DNA of 64,000 bases. Source: Chloroflexota bacterium (GTDB lineage Bacteria > Chloroflexota > Anaerolineae > Anaerolineales > Villigracilaceae). Below, piece after piece: positions 1 to 8,604 of this stretch. The position numbers and the translations under genes were made by a program. Each line of letters begins with the position of its first letter. Positions within the stretch are counted from its first letter, which is position 1. Under the pieces are notes generated by a model. That model did no database searches and had not been told where the DNA came from. It saw only the letters and a program-made list of their open reading frames with translations. The stretch covers positions 248,001 through 312,000 of the forward strand of contig JACRBL010000029.1 of NCBI GenBank assembly GCA_016234485.1, in the 5' to 3' direction.

Positions 1-2
1 TT

Positions 3-1019
3 GGCTTCCCGCCCGCCGACTATAAGTTGCCCTCCCTCGGCGACGTGAAAACCATTGTGTTGTTTGCCGATTTCGCCGATGTGCCAGGCGCGACAACGCC
101 AGAACAATTCTTCTCCGAATTTTCGCCCAACGCTGAAAATTTCTATTCCACCGTGTCCTATGGGCGCATGAATTGGATTCTCGAGCCGCACATGAAATGG
201 CTGAGACTGAGTCAGGACTCGGCCTACTATGGCGAAGCGATCCGTTCCTACGATGGACACCTGGAATTTATTCAGGAAGCGGTTCGCCTCGCGGACCCCG
301 AGGTGGATTTTTCCAGCGCGGACTCGGTCGTGGTGATGGTCCCGCCGGAGGCGACCGCGGTTGAATTTGGTCCCGCCCTGGGCGCCAATCCGGGTGAAGG
401 TTATTCAGCCGATGGCAAGGTCTTCTCGAACGGCGTAACGTCCGCCGCGGACTTTCCAAATTGGGGCTTCATCTGGCTCAATCACGAAAGCGGTCACACC
501 ATGGGCCTGCCCGACCTCTACGGCTACGATTGGGACGGCACGAATTACGATGACATTCATCGCTTTGTCGGCGGTTTCGGGGCGATGGGTTACACCGCCG
601 GGGACGCGATGGAGTTTTTCGCCTTCGAGCGCTGGCAACTGGGCTGGCTGGACGATAACCAGTTCGTCTGTCAATTGGATGCCGACCAGACCACGACTCT
701 CTCCGCCATTGAAATGGCAGGCGGTTTGAAGGCGGTGATCGTCCCCCTTGGAGTGAACCGCATCCTGGTCGTCGAATCGCGGCGGGCGCTGGGATATGAC
801 GAAAAGATATCCAAGGAAGGCGCGCTCGTCTACGTGGTGGATACAACCATCGCGTCGGGCTATGGGACCTTGGCCGTGTATCCCGTTTTGGACGGCGATC
901 CCTATCGCTATAAGTCCCCGCTGGCGGTGGGCGAATCCGTCACCGTGGAGGGCGTGACCGTCACCGTGATCGAAGCGACCGATCAAGGAGACACAGTGCA
1001 AGTGACTGTCGCAAAGTAA
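3..1019 (+). CDS. M6-type secreted metalloprotease, 5' end cut by window
   Basis: The reading frame is open to the left window edge (first full codon at 3), so this is the C-terminal 338 residues of a longer protein. It carries HESGHTMGLPD near window residue 160, the zinc-binding HExxHxxGxxD signature of the M6 (immune-inhibitor-A-like) peptidases, followed by a Gly/Tyr-rich stretch and a beta-rich tail. Such proteins are secreted endoproteases; the signal peptide would be outside the window. A TTG at 27 is only an internal codon. A strong hairpin terminator follows directly. Family assignment is good; substrate is unknown. Confidence 0.8.
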   Translation, partial: GFPPADYKLPSLGDVKTIVLFADFADVPGATTPEQFFSEFSPNAENFYSTVSYGRMNWILEPHMKWLRLSQDSAYYGEAIRSYDGHLEFIQEAVRLADPEVDFSSADSVVVMVPPEATAVEFGPALGANPGEGYSADGKVFSNGVTSAADFPNWGFIWLNHESGHTMGLPDLYGYDWDGTNYDDIHRFVGGFGAMGYTAGDAMEFFAFERWQLGWLDDNQFVCQLDADQTTTLSAIEMAGGLKAVIVPLGVNRILVVESRRALGYDEKISKEGALVYVVDTTIASGYGTLAVYPVLDGDPYRYKSPLAVGESVTVEGVTVTVIEATDQGDTVQVTVAK

Positions 1020-1025
1020 GACGTA

Positions 1026-1065
1026 AAGACTTCCGAGGTTTCGTTGACTTCGGAAGTCTTTTTTT
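1026..1065. terminator. Bidirectional intrinsic terminator
   Basis: An 11-bp perfect stem (1026-1036 with 1050-1060) is followed by a T run. It lies between the convergent protease and EamA transporter genes and can serve both. Confidence 0.9.
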
Positions 1066-1984
1066 ATTCCGTCTTATCGCCCCAGCGCAACAGGATGACT
1101 CCAGTGAAGACCATCACACTTCCGATCCACTGAATGGAATTGAGTTGTTCGCGAAGCAGGAAGTACGCCCAAATGGACGTGAGCGCGGGTTCGAGCGTGG
1201 CGATGAGATTTGCGACGGTGGGCGCGAGATAGCGGAGGCTGAGGGTGTAGAGTCCAAAGCCGCCGAGGGTGGGCGCGATGGCAAGGAAGATGAGAAAACC
1301 CCAGGCCGAGACGGAATCGCCGAGCCAGAGCATGTCGGAGAGGAGCAGCTTGCCGGAGAATCCGTCCACGGCGAGGTTGAAGAGCAGGAGGAAGAACGTG
1401 GCGATGGCGAAACTGTAGAGCAGGGCCGTCCACGAATCAATAGATTGGTCGGAGGCGCGCTTGCCTTCGAGATTGTAGAAGGCGAAGAAGAGTCCCGTGA
1501 ACAGGCCGAAGGTGATACCGAGCGGATTGACGCGCCAGTTGGCAAAGTCATGCGCGCCCGAGACGAGGAAGGTTCCAAGCAGACTCAAGACGATGGAGAG
1601 AATCTTGACGCGGTTGAAATTTTCCTTGAAGATGATCTTGCTTAAGATGGCCGTCATCGCGGGGGAGGAAAAGGCCAAAACGGTCGCGACCGCCGCCCCG
1701 TTGTATTGAACCGAAAACGTCCAGAGCGAGTTGAAAACCGCCAGCGTGAGTCCATATAAGACGAGGAATGTCCAATGCGAACGATCCAGATGAAAACGCG
1801 CGCGGCTGAACAACGCAAAGATGAGGGCGAGGCCGATCGAAAGGAAAAGGTCGCGCCAGAAGGCCAGCACGAGGGACGGAAGCGCGTAGGTCTTGCTGAG
1901 GTAACTGATGAGGATGCCCGTGAACGACCAGAGGACGGTGGCGGTGAGCGCGATGACGTAGCCGCGCGAGTAGGTTGATTTCAT
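1064..1984 (-). CDS. EamA/DMT-family transporter
   Basis: A 306-residue protein of about ten hydrophobic segments arranged as two EamA repeats, the layout of drug/metabolite transporters (RhaT/YdcZ-like exporters). The start at 1984 (MKSTYSRG) is chosen because GGAG lies six bases upstream; an upstream in-frame extension to 2119 has no ribosome site and no membrane character. Transported compound cannot be told. It is transcribed divergently from the small membrane protein at 2155. Confidence 0.85.
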   Translation of the reverse strand: MKSTYSRGYVIALTATVLWSFTGILISYLSKTYALPSLVLAFWRDLFLSIGLALIFALFSRARFHLDRSHWTFLVLYGLTLAVFNSLWTFSVQYNGAAVATVLAFSSPAMTAILSKIIFKENFNRVKILSIVLSLLGTFLVSGAHDFANWRVNPLGITFGLFTGLFFAFYNLEGKRASDQSIDSWTALLYSFAIATFFLLLFNLAVDGFSGKLLLSDMLWLGDSVSAWGFLIFLAIAPTLGGFGLYTLSLRYLAPTVANLIATLEPALTSIWAYFLLREQLNSIQWIGSVMVFTGVILLRWGDKTE

Positions 1985-2154
1985 GGAGACTCCGCAATGC
2001 GATGGATGGGCTGGCTGTCCGATTATACCGATGATATTTGGTCCGCCAAAAGCGCTACAATAATTTATGGGGAATCCGAAATTTTCAAATTTGGATAAGA
2101 CAAAATAACAACCTTCCACACTCGATCTCGTATTCTCAACAAGGAGAATCCAAA

Positions 2155-2544
2155 ATGTCCGAACAACCCCCCAAAACCACCCCTGTCATTGACCCCGCAA
2201 AGGCCGCGCTCAATAAAAATCTCGAAACCGCTTTCTGGGGACTCTTCCTCATCATGCTCGGCGGCCAGTTCCTGCTGAAAAATGTCAACCTGCCCGAAGG
2301 AATCTGGGACTTTGGCATTGGCCTGATTCTGCTCGGCCTGAACGCGGCGCGCTACTTCAACGGCCTCAAGATGAGCGGCTTCACCACCTTCCTCGGCGTC
2401 CTGGCCCTGGTCGGCGGCCTCGCTCAAATGCTCTTCAAATTCGACCTTGACGGCGCGCTCCTGCTCATCGTCCTCGGCGCGATGCTGATCCTTAAGCCGT
2501 GGTTCGATCAGAAAGGATTGTTTGGGAAAGCCGAACAGAGTTGA
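2155..2544 (+). CDS. Small four-helix membrane protein (DUF5668/LiaF-N-like)
   Basis: 129 residues starting MSEQPPK, with AAGGAG at 2141-2146 as ribosome site. A short polar head is followed by four hydrophobic segments and a charged tail that ends KPWFDQKGLFGKAEQS. The pattern resembles LiaF/DUF5668-type stress-response membrane proteins; no function can be assigned. Its last 27 codons recur as a stranded remnant at 11092-11175, so a second copy once existed. A hairpin with T run (about 2563-2595) follows. Confidence 0.7.
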   Translation: MSEQPPKTTPVIDPAKAALNKNLETAFWGLFLIMLGGQFLLKNVNLPEGIWDFGIGLILLGLNAARYFNGLKMSGFTTFLGVLALVGGLAQMLFKFDLDGALLLIVLGAMLILKPWFDQKGLFGKAEQS

Positions 2545-2562
2545 TGCTGACCCAATGAAAAA

Positions 2563-2596
2563 AGAAGCCCGACCGTTACAGGTCGGGCTTCTTTCT
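2563..2596. terminator. Hairpin terminator between converging genes
   Basis: Stem AGAAGCCCGACC/GGTCGGGCTTCT with a short loop and flanking A/T runs on both sides, between the membrane protein (+) and crtI (-). Confidence 0.85.
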
Positions 2597-4106
2597 ATAT
2601 TTCAGTGCGGATGTCTTCCAGAATCCTTTCGGCGGACAAACGCCCTGAAACCATCGCCGTAGGCAAGCCCGTGCCAGGATGTGTGCTGGCTCCCACGAAG
2701 TATAAGTTGTGATAACGCGCGTGACGATTGTGCGGACGGAAGTAGGCCAACTGCGTCAGCGTGTGCGAGAGCCCGTGCGTGGAGCCTTTCACCAGGTTGT
2801 AGCGCTTGCGCCAGGAAAGCGGCGTGTAGGTCATTTCAAACTTGATGTGCGATTCAACATCGTTGATTCCCAACGACGCCAGACGGCGGAAGACATGTTG
2901 ACGCGCCTCGTCTCGAATTGCGCCCCAATCTTGTCCACAGGATTGCTTCGCTTGCTCGCCATTCTCGCTCATGTGGCCGACAGGGACGATGGCAATCAAT
3001 GTATCCTGTCCACGCGGGGACATGGACGGGTCGAGTCGCGTCGGGGCGTGGACATAAAGGCTGGGGTTGGCGGGCAGGCCGAGGTCACGGATGATGCTCA
3101 CGAAGTTTTCGCGGTAATCGTCGGCGAGGAAGAGGGTGTGAGGGGTAAGAGTCTCGTAGGGTTTATCCATCCCCCAGAAAAAACTGATCACCGAGCAGGA
3201 GAATCGCTTGCGCGCCAGCTTTTTGTTCATCCCATCTTGTGGAAGTAGATTCTGATAAACGTACGGCAAGTCTGCATTTGCTAAAACAATATCGGCTTCG
3301 AGATAATTATTGTGTTCCAAGTTGACGCCGCGGACGTTGGTCCCGTTGACATCGATCTTTTCCACGGTCGTATCGAAGATAAATTCCACGCCCGCCTCAC
3401 GCGCAAGTTTCATCAATGCTTCAACGACGGAATACATCCCGCCGCGCGGATACCAGACGCCGTGCGCCAGTTCGGTGTATGACATGAGCGAAAACGTGGC
3501 GGGCGCCTCGAATGGGCTCAGCCCCATGTACACATCCTGAAATGTGAACGCGGCTTTCAGGCGTGGGTCATCGAAGTATGCCGACATGTTGCGATAGTGA
3601 TTCGCCAGTGGCTTGACCTGAACCAGAAGCGGCAAATTGCCGAGCGAGAAAAACTCGGCGGCGGTGCGAAAATTTCGGCGGACGAGTTTCTTCATGCCGA
3701 GATCGTAATGACGATGCCCTTCGGTCATGTAGCGCAGAAGCCCTTGAAAACTTCCCACCTCGAACGACTCAAGTTGCTCCTGCATGGATTTCATGTCTGA
3801 AGTGAGCGCGAGTTGACTGCCGTTGTCGAAGACCAGGTGATAGGTCGGGTCAACACGTTGCAATTCCAGCGCCTCACGCATGGATGTTCCCAACGCGCGG
3901 AACTCTGCTTCGTACAGCAACGGCATCACCAACAGGGTCGGTCCCGTATCAAAGTGATGACCGTCGCGGCTGATGCGATCACAACGGCCTCCCGGATGAT
4001 CGTTTTTCTCCACCACGGTCACGTTCAATCCGCGTTTGGCAAGGTGGGTCGCGGCGACAATTCCGCCCACGCCCGCGCCGATCACAAGCACAGATTTGGT
4101 TTTCAT
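2595..4106 (-). CDS. crtI: CrtI-type phytoene/carotenoid desaturase
   Basis: 503 residues. The N-terminus (VLVIGAGVGGIVAATHLA) is an FAD-binding Rossmann motif followed by VEKNDHPGGR, and the C-terminus has the GASTHPGTGLPTAM signature of bacterial phytoene desaturases and related carotenoid oxidases. Acts on C40 (or C30) polyenes at the membrane. Start 4106 overlaps the stop of crtB by four bases (ATGA), indicating translational coupling; the upstream extension to 4169 lies inside crtB. With crtB it would make lycopene-like carotenoids; no cyclase or other crt gene is nearby. The exact number of desaturations cannot be read from sequence. Confidence 0.9.
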   Translation of the reverse strand: MKTKSVLVIGAGVGGIVAATHLAKRGLNVTVVEKNDHPGGRCDRISRDGHHFDTGPTLLVMPLLYEAEFRALGTSMREALELQRVDPTYHLVFDNGSQLALTSDMKSMQEQLESFEVGSFQGLLRYMTEGHRHYDLGMKKLVRRNFRTAAEFFSLGNLPLLVQVKPLANHYRNMSAYFDDPRLKAAFTFQDVYMGLSPFEAPATFSLMSYTELAHGVWYPRGGMYSVVEALMKLAREAGVEFIFDTTVEKIDVNGTNVRGVNLEHNNYLEADIVLANADLPYVYQNLLPQDGMNKKLARKRFSCSVISFFWGMDKPYETLTPHTLFLADDYRENFVSIIRDLGLPANPSLYVHAPTRLDPSMSPRGQDTLIAIVPVGHMSENGEQAKQSCGQDWGAIRDEARQHVFRRLASLGINDVESHIKFEMTYTPLSWRKRYNLVKGSTHGLSHTLTQLAYFRPHNRHARYHNLYFVGASTHPGTGLPTAMVSGRLSAERILEDIRTEI

Positions 4107-5056
4107 GTTCTTCTTCCCGAACGCGTCGGCGCTGGCACAGGTTGAGGCGCAGCGCTTCCTCCGCGCCAATGCAGAGTGGATGCCAGCGCGAGCCGCGCCA
4201 TTTTCAAGCCTGTTTTCAAACTCTTTCGTTCATCGTACGCGGGACGCAAAACAAACTCTTCCCGCTCGATGGTGTCCAACAGCCATTCGAAACGCGCCAT
4301 GTACGCGTAACCCGCCAGCCTGCAACGCGGGTTTGCCACCCGATTGAGATAATCCCTGCCTGCCTCGAAATAGGATCGCGCCAATTGCACTCTGCCGCGC
4401 ACCCATGCCCGGTACGCATCGCTTCGCACATCCTGAGGCGTGACGTGGCTGGCCTCGAGAATCTCAAGCGGGATGTTGAAGTAGCCCGCTTGAACGTCAT
4501 CGAACGTATCGCGCAGCATGTGGGTGATGTGCGCGGCGGCCACGGCCAGCATGCGCGTCTCATCGCGCGGCGCGTAACAGTCATGCCCGATGAAATAGTG
4601 CATGGCCTCTGTCACCGCCACCGAGAGCCAGCGCGTGTACTGGTTCAATTCGCTTTGCGAGATCAGCCGTCCGCGGCGTTCCGCGTCAAACGCCATCACC
4701 GCCATCATGTTGAAAAGATACGAGCGCAGGCCGCTATTTTTCTCGGCATCGTTGCGGGTCAACTCGACGAGCATCTGCTCCTGCGGATTCACGTCTGCGA
4801 TGGATTCGCCGCGATAACATCGTTCGAGGAGCGACTTCTGCCGCTGGACAAATCCGCTTCTTTCCTCCTCCGCAGCGGACTCAACGTCGAGGCAGTCATC
4901 CACCCAACGGAAATACGCGTACGCTCGATACGCGTCCGCGACCCGCTCGCGGTCCACGAGGAAGCGGATCGTGTAAAACGTTTGACTGCTGGCGGCTTTT
5001 GTGATCGAAGCCGCCAGCAGGGGAGTGGATTTCAGGTTGGTATTCATCACAATCAC
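4103..5056 (-). CDS. crtB: Phytoene/squalene synthase family protein
   Basis: 317 residues from a GTG at 5056 (314 from the ATG at 5047, equally possible; neither has a clear ribosome site). Contains the two Asp-rich prenyl-diphosphate sites of trans-isoprenyl synthases: YFRWVDDCLDVE near residue 50 and LRDTFDDVQAGYFNIP near residue 185. Condenses two geranylgeranyl (or farnesyl) diphosphates into phytoene (or dehydrosqualene). First gene of the crtB-crtI operon, divergent from the response regulator at 5174. Confidence 0.88.
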   Translation of the reverse strand: MIVMNTNLKSTPLLAASITKAASSQTFYTIRFLVDRERVADAYRAYAYFRWVDDCLDVESAAEEERSGFVQRQKSLLERCYRGESIADVNPQEQMLVELTRNDAEKNSGLRSYLFNMMAVMAFDAERRGRLISQSELNQYTRWLSVAVTEAMHYFIGHDCYAPRDETRMLAVAAAHITHMLRDTFDDVQAGYFNIPLEILEASHVTPQDVRSDAYRAWVRGRVQLARSYFEAGRDYLNRVANPRCRLAGYAYMARFEWLLDTIEREEFVLRPAYDERKSLKTGLKMARLALASTLHWRGGSAAPQPVPAPTRSGRRT

Positions 5057-5173
5057 TTACGCAGGAATCCCTTTTGCGTTTCTACGCGGCACGGTTTTTG
5101 TGGGATTGATTCTGAGGAGAAAGGACAGGAGGTTTATAATCATCCCAAACCTGAATTGCAGAATCCTCTTCGG

Positions 5174-5887
5174 ATGGATGATATGAACGAAACTAACTCA
5201 ACCTCGGGGGAGAAAATCCGCGTCCTCATTGTGGATGACCACGCCATGGTGCGCCAGGGACTGCGAACCTTCCTGGAATTGCAGGACGCTTCGGCTCTGC
5301 CCATCGAAGTCGCGGGCGAGGCCGCCAACGGACGCGAAGCCGTCGAACTGGCGCGCCAAACCCAACCCGACATCGTCCTGCTCGACCTGGTCATGCCCGA
5401 AATGGACGGGTTGCAGGCCACGCCCAAGATCATCGAAGCCAGTCCAAACTCGCGCGTCATCATCCTGACCAGTTTCGGGGAAGAGGATAAAGTGTTGCCA
5501 GCTATTCGCGCGGGCGCGCAGGGGTATTTGCTCAAGGATATTCCGCCGACGGAATTAGTACAAGCCGTGCGCGAGGCGTATCAGGGCAAGGTGCAACTTC
5601 ATCCCGAAGTTGCCAAAAAATTGATGGCGGTCGCCGCCGCGAAGGAAATGCCAACCGTAACTCGTCCCGCGTCCAACTCCGATGACGGCTTGACCGAGCG
5701 CGAGCAGGAAGTGTTGCAACTCATCGCCGACGGAAAGAATAATCGCGAGATTGCCGAGAAACTCGTCATCAGTGAAAAGACGGTCAAGACGCACGTCAGC
5801 AACATCCTCGCCAAGTTGAATCTGGACGACCGTACGCAAGCCGCCATTTACGCCCTGCGCCGCGAAACCTCGCCAGACAGGAAATAA
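5174..5887 (+). CDS. NarL/FixJ-family response regulator
   Basis: 237 residues. Receiver domain with acidic pair (VDDHAMVRQG), phospho-acceptor Asp in VLLDLVMPEMDG and Lys in GYLLKD, then a LuxR-type helix-turn-helix (LTEREQEVLQLIADGKNNREIA). Start may be 5174 or the ATG at 5183; a long upstream extension is only antisense to crtB. The stop overlaps the next start by one base (TAATG), so it is co-translated with the kinase at 5887. DNA target unknown; being divergent from crtB, control of the carotenoid genes is possible but unproven. Confidence 0.92.
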   Translation: MDDMNETNSTSGEKIRVLIVDDHAMVRQGLRTFLELQDASALPIEVAGEAANGREAVELARQTQPDIVLLDLVMPEMDGLQATPKIIEASPNSRVIILTSFGEEDKVLPAIRAGAQGYLLKDIPPTELVQAVREAYQGKVQLHPEVAKKLMAVAAAKEMPTVTRPASNSDDGLTEREQEVLQLIADGKNNREIAEKLVISEKTVKTHVSNILAKLNLDDRTQAAIYALRRETSPDRK

Positions 5888-7059
5888 TGCGAACCGCAGG
5901 CGTCTATCTGATCGTCGCCGCGGTCGCCTTGCGCGGCGCGGGGTTCTTCTGGGGCAAGCCTGCGTTTGGCGCGGTGATGGGTCTGCTCGCGGTGTATGCA
6001 GCGATTCTGGTTGCCAAGACCTGGCTCATCCAACACACATCCTTTTCCTCCCGATATGCGCTAGCCGTCTACCTGCTTCTTCAAGCCGTCCTCACCGTCT
6101 GGTTGTTGGACGCCTCCACCTACGAGGATTTCTTCAACCTGCTTTTCATCCCTCTCAGTCTCGACGCGGTGGCTTTCTTTGGTCGGCGGGCTGGGTATGC
6201 GTGGATCATCGCCTTTGCAATCGCCATTCTCAGCGTCATGCAGTTTTCCGAGCAAGGCCAACTCTTTGGGCTGGCGATGGGGATATTGTACAGCGGCATT
6301 TGTTTCCTTTTCGGCGGCTATGCCTACCAGGTCTTGAAAGCCGAATCGGCGCGCGCGCAGAATCAAAACGCATTCACCGAATTGCAGATCGCCCATCGTC
6401 AACTTCAGGGATACGCCGACCAGGTGGCAAGCCTCGCGGTGGAACACGAACGCAATCGCCTCGCCCGTGACCTGCACGACTCGGTCACGCAGACGGTCTT
6501 CAGCATGAACCTCGCCTCCCAATCTGCCCGCCTCTTGCTGGACAGGGAAGCGGGTCGCGCCTCGGGACAGTTGCTTCGCCTCGAGGAACTCGCCGCGAAC
6601 GCCCTGCGCGAGATCCAATCTCTCGTCTCACAGTTAAAGCCGCGCTCTCTCACGGATGAAGGTTTACTCTCTTCCCTGCGACGCTTGGCGGATGAACGTC
6701 AATCGCGGGATGATTTACAGGTTACGTTGGAAATTGAAGGCGAGAAGATATTCTCCGAAGCGGAGACTCTGGGGCTGTATGCCATTGTCAACGAAGCATT
6801 GACCAACATCATCAAACATAGCGGGACGCGTGAAGCGACGGTTCGTCTGAAATTGAACGATAAAATTTCTTCGTTGGAAATCGAAGATCACGGAAAAGGA
6901 TTTGAGCCGCAAACAGTGTCCAATCAACGCGGACATTTGGGACTGGCGGGCATGTCCGAGCGGGCGCAGGAGATTGGGTGGAGGTTGTCGGTGGAGTCGG
7001 AAAAAGATCGGGGGACGAAAATCTCCGTGACGCAGAGTCCAGTTGGAGGTCGGGAATGA
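5887..7059 (+). CDS. HisKA_3-family sensor histidine kinase, membrane bound
   Basis: 390 residues. Five or so N-terminal membrane segments (no separate sensor domain), a short coiled coil, then the dimerisation helix with phospho-acceptor His197 in ERNRLARDLHDSV, and a complete HATPase_c domain (NEALTNIIKHSG N-box, DHGKGFEPQ G1, GLAGMSERA G2). Architecture matches LiaS/DesK-like NarL-partner kinases, probably sensing membrane state. Cognate to the regulator immediately upstream. Its stop overlaps the next gene by four bases (ATGA). Confidence 0.92.
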   Translation: MRTAGVYLIVAAVALRGAGFFWGKPAFGAVMGLLAVYAAILVAKTWLIQHTSFSSRYALAVYLLLQAVLTVWLLDASTYEDFFNLLFIPLSLDAVAFFGRRAGYAWIIAFAIAILSVMQFSEQGQLFGLAMGILYSGICFLFGGYAYQVLKAESARAQNQNAFTELQIAHRQLQGYADQVASLAVEHERNRLARDLHDSVTQTVFSMNLASQSARLLLDREAGRASGQLLRLEELAANALREIQSLVSQLKPRSLTDEGLLSSLRRLADERQSRDDLQVTLEIEGEKIFSEAETLGLYAIVNEALTNIIKHSGTREATVRLKLNDKISSLEIEDHGKGFEPQTVSNQRGHLGLAGMSERAQEIGWRLSVESEKDRGTKISVTQSPVGGRE

Positions 7060-7829
7060 AACGAGCAGGATATCAGGGAAGTTATCTGATCGGATTCATC
7101 GTTGTCGCGGTGGTCGCCGTCCGCACGTTGATCCATTTTCAGGGACAGCCCGCGTTGTTCGTTTTGATTCCGCTCCTCGTGTTGTACACGTTGCTGTATG
7201 GACTGGAGCCGTGGCTGTCGGGACGATTTCCGCACGCGCCATTATTCTACATTCCAGTGCAGGCAGTGACGGTGATCGTCATCACCAACCTGCGCCCGTA
7301 TACCGACATCACCTGCATGTTGTATATCCCGCTCAGTATTCAGGTGGTGCGCGCTTTTTCGCAACGGACGGCGGCAATCTGGATGGCCGCGCTTGTTGTC
7401 CTGCTAGCCGCAACTTTGATCATTGGACTAGGCTGGCTGGACGGGCTGGCGTTGATCCTGCTGTATTTGGCGGTTGGCGCGTTTTTGATCTCCTACGATT
7501 TTCTTGTTTCACAGACACAGGCCGATGAAGTCGAAAGCCAGCGCCTGCTCGCAGACTTGCAATTCGCGCACGCCAAATTGCAGGCCTATGCCGCGCAACA
7601 GGAGGAACTCGCGGCGGCGCGTGAACGCAACCGACTGGCGCGCGAACTGCACGACTCGGTCAGCCAGGCGATCTTCTCGATCACGCTCACATCGCAATCG
7701 GCGCGACTGCTTTTGGAACGCGATCCCGCCCGCGTCGCGGAACAAGTGGATCGCCTGCAAACGATGACCGAGCAAGCCCTGAGTCAGTTGCGCTCGTTGA
7801 TTGCGCAGTTGAGACCTCACAGATTTTGA
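7056..7829 (+). CDS. Truncated histidine kinase lacking the ATPase domain
   Basis: 257 residues, paralogous to the preceding kinase: membrane segments, coiled coil and the dimerisation/phosphotransfer helix with His199 in ERNRLARELHDSVSQ. The protein stops at QLRPHRF, just where the ATPase domain begins in its neighbour; the stop codon lies in the loop of a palindrome (7812-7844). Start 7056 has TTGGAGGT upstream and overlaps the preceding stop. It may be a decaying pseudogene, or a membrane-sensing partner that heterodimerises with the complete kinase. No ATPase remnant was found downstream. Confidence 0.8.
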   Translation: MKRAGYQGSYLIGFIVVAVVAVRTLIHFQGQPALFVLIPLLVLYTLLYGLEPWLSGRFPHAPLFYIPVQAVTVIVITNLRPYTDITCMLYIPLSIQVVRAFSQRTAAIWMAALVVLLAATLIIGLGWLDGLALILLYLAVGAFLISYDFLVSQTQADEVESQRLLADLQFAHAKLQAYAAQQEELAAARERNRLARELHDSVSQAIFSITLTSQSARLLLERDPARVAEQVDRLQTMTEQALSQLRSLIAQLRPHRF

Positions 7830-7848
7830 AACCCTGTGAGGTCTTTTT
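7812..7848 (+). terminator. Palindrome acting as intrinsic terminator, overlapping the truncated kinase end
   Basis: An 11-bp perfect stem (7812-7822 with 7834-7844) followed by TTTT. It resembles the CCTAACAGG/CCTGTTAGG palindrome in the pdh leader (43399-43431), so it may be an inserted dispersed repeat. Confidence 0.8.
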
Positions 7849-7864
7849 GGGGATCCTTTTTGTT

Positions 7865-7935
7865 TTACGACCTCCGATGTAGTCCTACATCTCAAGTCGT
7901 AGTCATTAAATCCGCCTTCGAATGCAGGGCGGATT
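7865..7935. repeat. Two further inverted repeats behind the truncated kinase
   Basis: One imperfect palindrome (7865-7902, arms TACGAC..GATGTAG and CTACATC..AGTCGTA) and one short one (AATCCGCC/GGCGGATT, 7909-7935). With the terminator before them they form three consecutive small palindromes. Confidence 0.7.
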
Positions 7936-8006
7936 CAGTCTCGCGCCAGATGTGTAAAAGAGGGGAAACGCGTATAGTGGGGACGAATTACGAAAAGGAA
8001 GTTCCC

Positions 8007-8228
8007 ATGAACACGCAAACTCTGACAACCCCCGTGATGCTCTGCAATTTTATTCTCGCTTCCGAAGAACCCATCTTCGCAAATACGCGCGATTACGGCT
8101 TCGACTTTGACGAAGAGGAGATCGGGCGCGAACTGCTCGCTCCGCTTCCCGCCGATCTTTTGCTCCCAGCCATCTCCGAAGCGGCCGCGGTCGAATTCGA
8201 GAAGGCCCTCCTCGCTTTCCTCTCCTAA
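8007..8228 (+). CDS. Small acidic protein of unknown function
   Basis: 73 residues, start supported by AAGGAA at 7995-8000. N-terminal half contains a Thr/Phe-rich strand-like part and a very acidic segment (DFDEEEIG); the C-terminal half is predicted helical and Leu/Ala-rich (LPADLLLPAISEAAAVEFEKAL). No family recognised. It lies ten bases before the single-domain receiver at 8239, suggesting co-transcription with it and the two acyltransferases. A regulatory or adaptor role is only a guess. Confidence 0.6.
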   Translation: MNTQTLTTPVMLCNFILASEEPIFANTRDYGFDFDEEEIGRELLAPLPADLLLPAISEAAAVEFEKALLAFLS

Positions 8229-8238
8229 CAGGCGCGAC

Positions 8239-8601
8239 ATGACCCTGAAACTTTTGCTTGCAGACGATGTGGACGAAGTTCGGCGCGACCTGCACACGCT
8301 GCTGTCCCTCTCCGATGAAATCGAAATCATCGGCGAGGCCGCCAACGGACTCGAAGCCGTGCGCCTGGCCGAGTCCCTCCGTCCCGACGCGATCCTGATG
8401 GATTTGGAAATGCCCCTCATGGATGGGTACGAAGCGACACGTCGGATCAAGGCAAGTTTCCCCGCCTGCAGAGTCGTCGCGTTGACCGTTCACGATTATG
8501 AGTCGGCGCGGACAAAAGCAATTCTGGCAGGCGTGGACGCCTTCCTCGTCAAAGGCGCGCCCGTGGAAACAATCGTTCAAACCATTTTGAAAAAGGAGTG
8601 A
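8239..8601 (+). CDS. Single-domain (CheY-like) response regulator
   Basis: 120 residues comprising only a receiver: acidic pair in LLLADDVDEV, phospho-Asp in AILMDLEMPLMDG, the switch Thr in VALTVHD and Lys in FLVKGAP. There is no output domain, so it would work through protein contact or as a phosphate sink. Sequence is closest in style to NarL receivers. Situated directly before acyltransferase 8605 (3-base gap), possibly serving the upstream kinase pair. Confidence 0.88.
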   Translation: MTLKLLLADDVDEVRRDLHTLLSLSDEIEIIGEAANGLEAVRLAESLRPDAILMDLEMPLMDGYEATRRIKASFPACRVVALTVHDYESARTKAILAGVDAFLVKGAPVETIVQTILKKE

Positions 8602-8604
8602 ATC

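Noticed and set aside
4142-5173. Long N-terminal extension of the response regulator
   Set aside because: Lies over crtB in antisense; receiver homology begins only after 5174.
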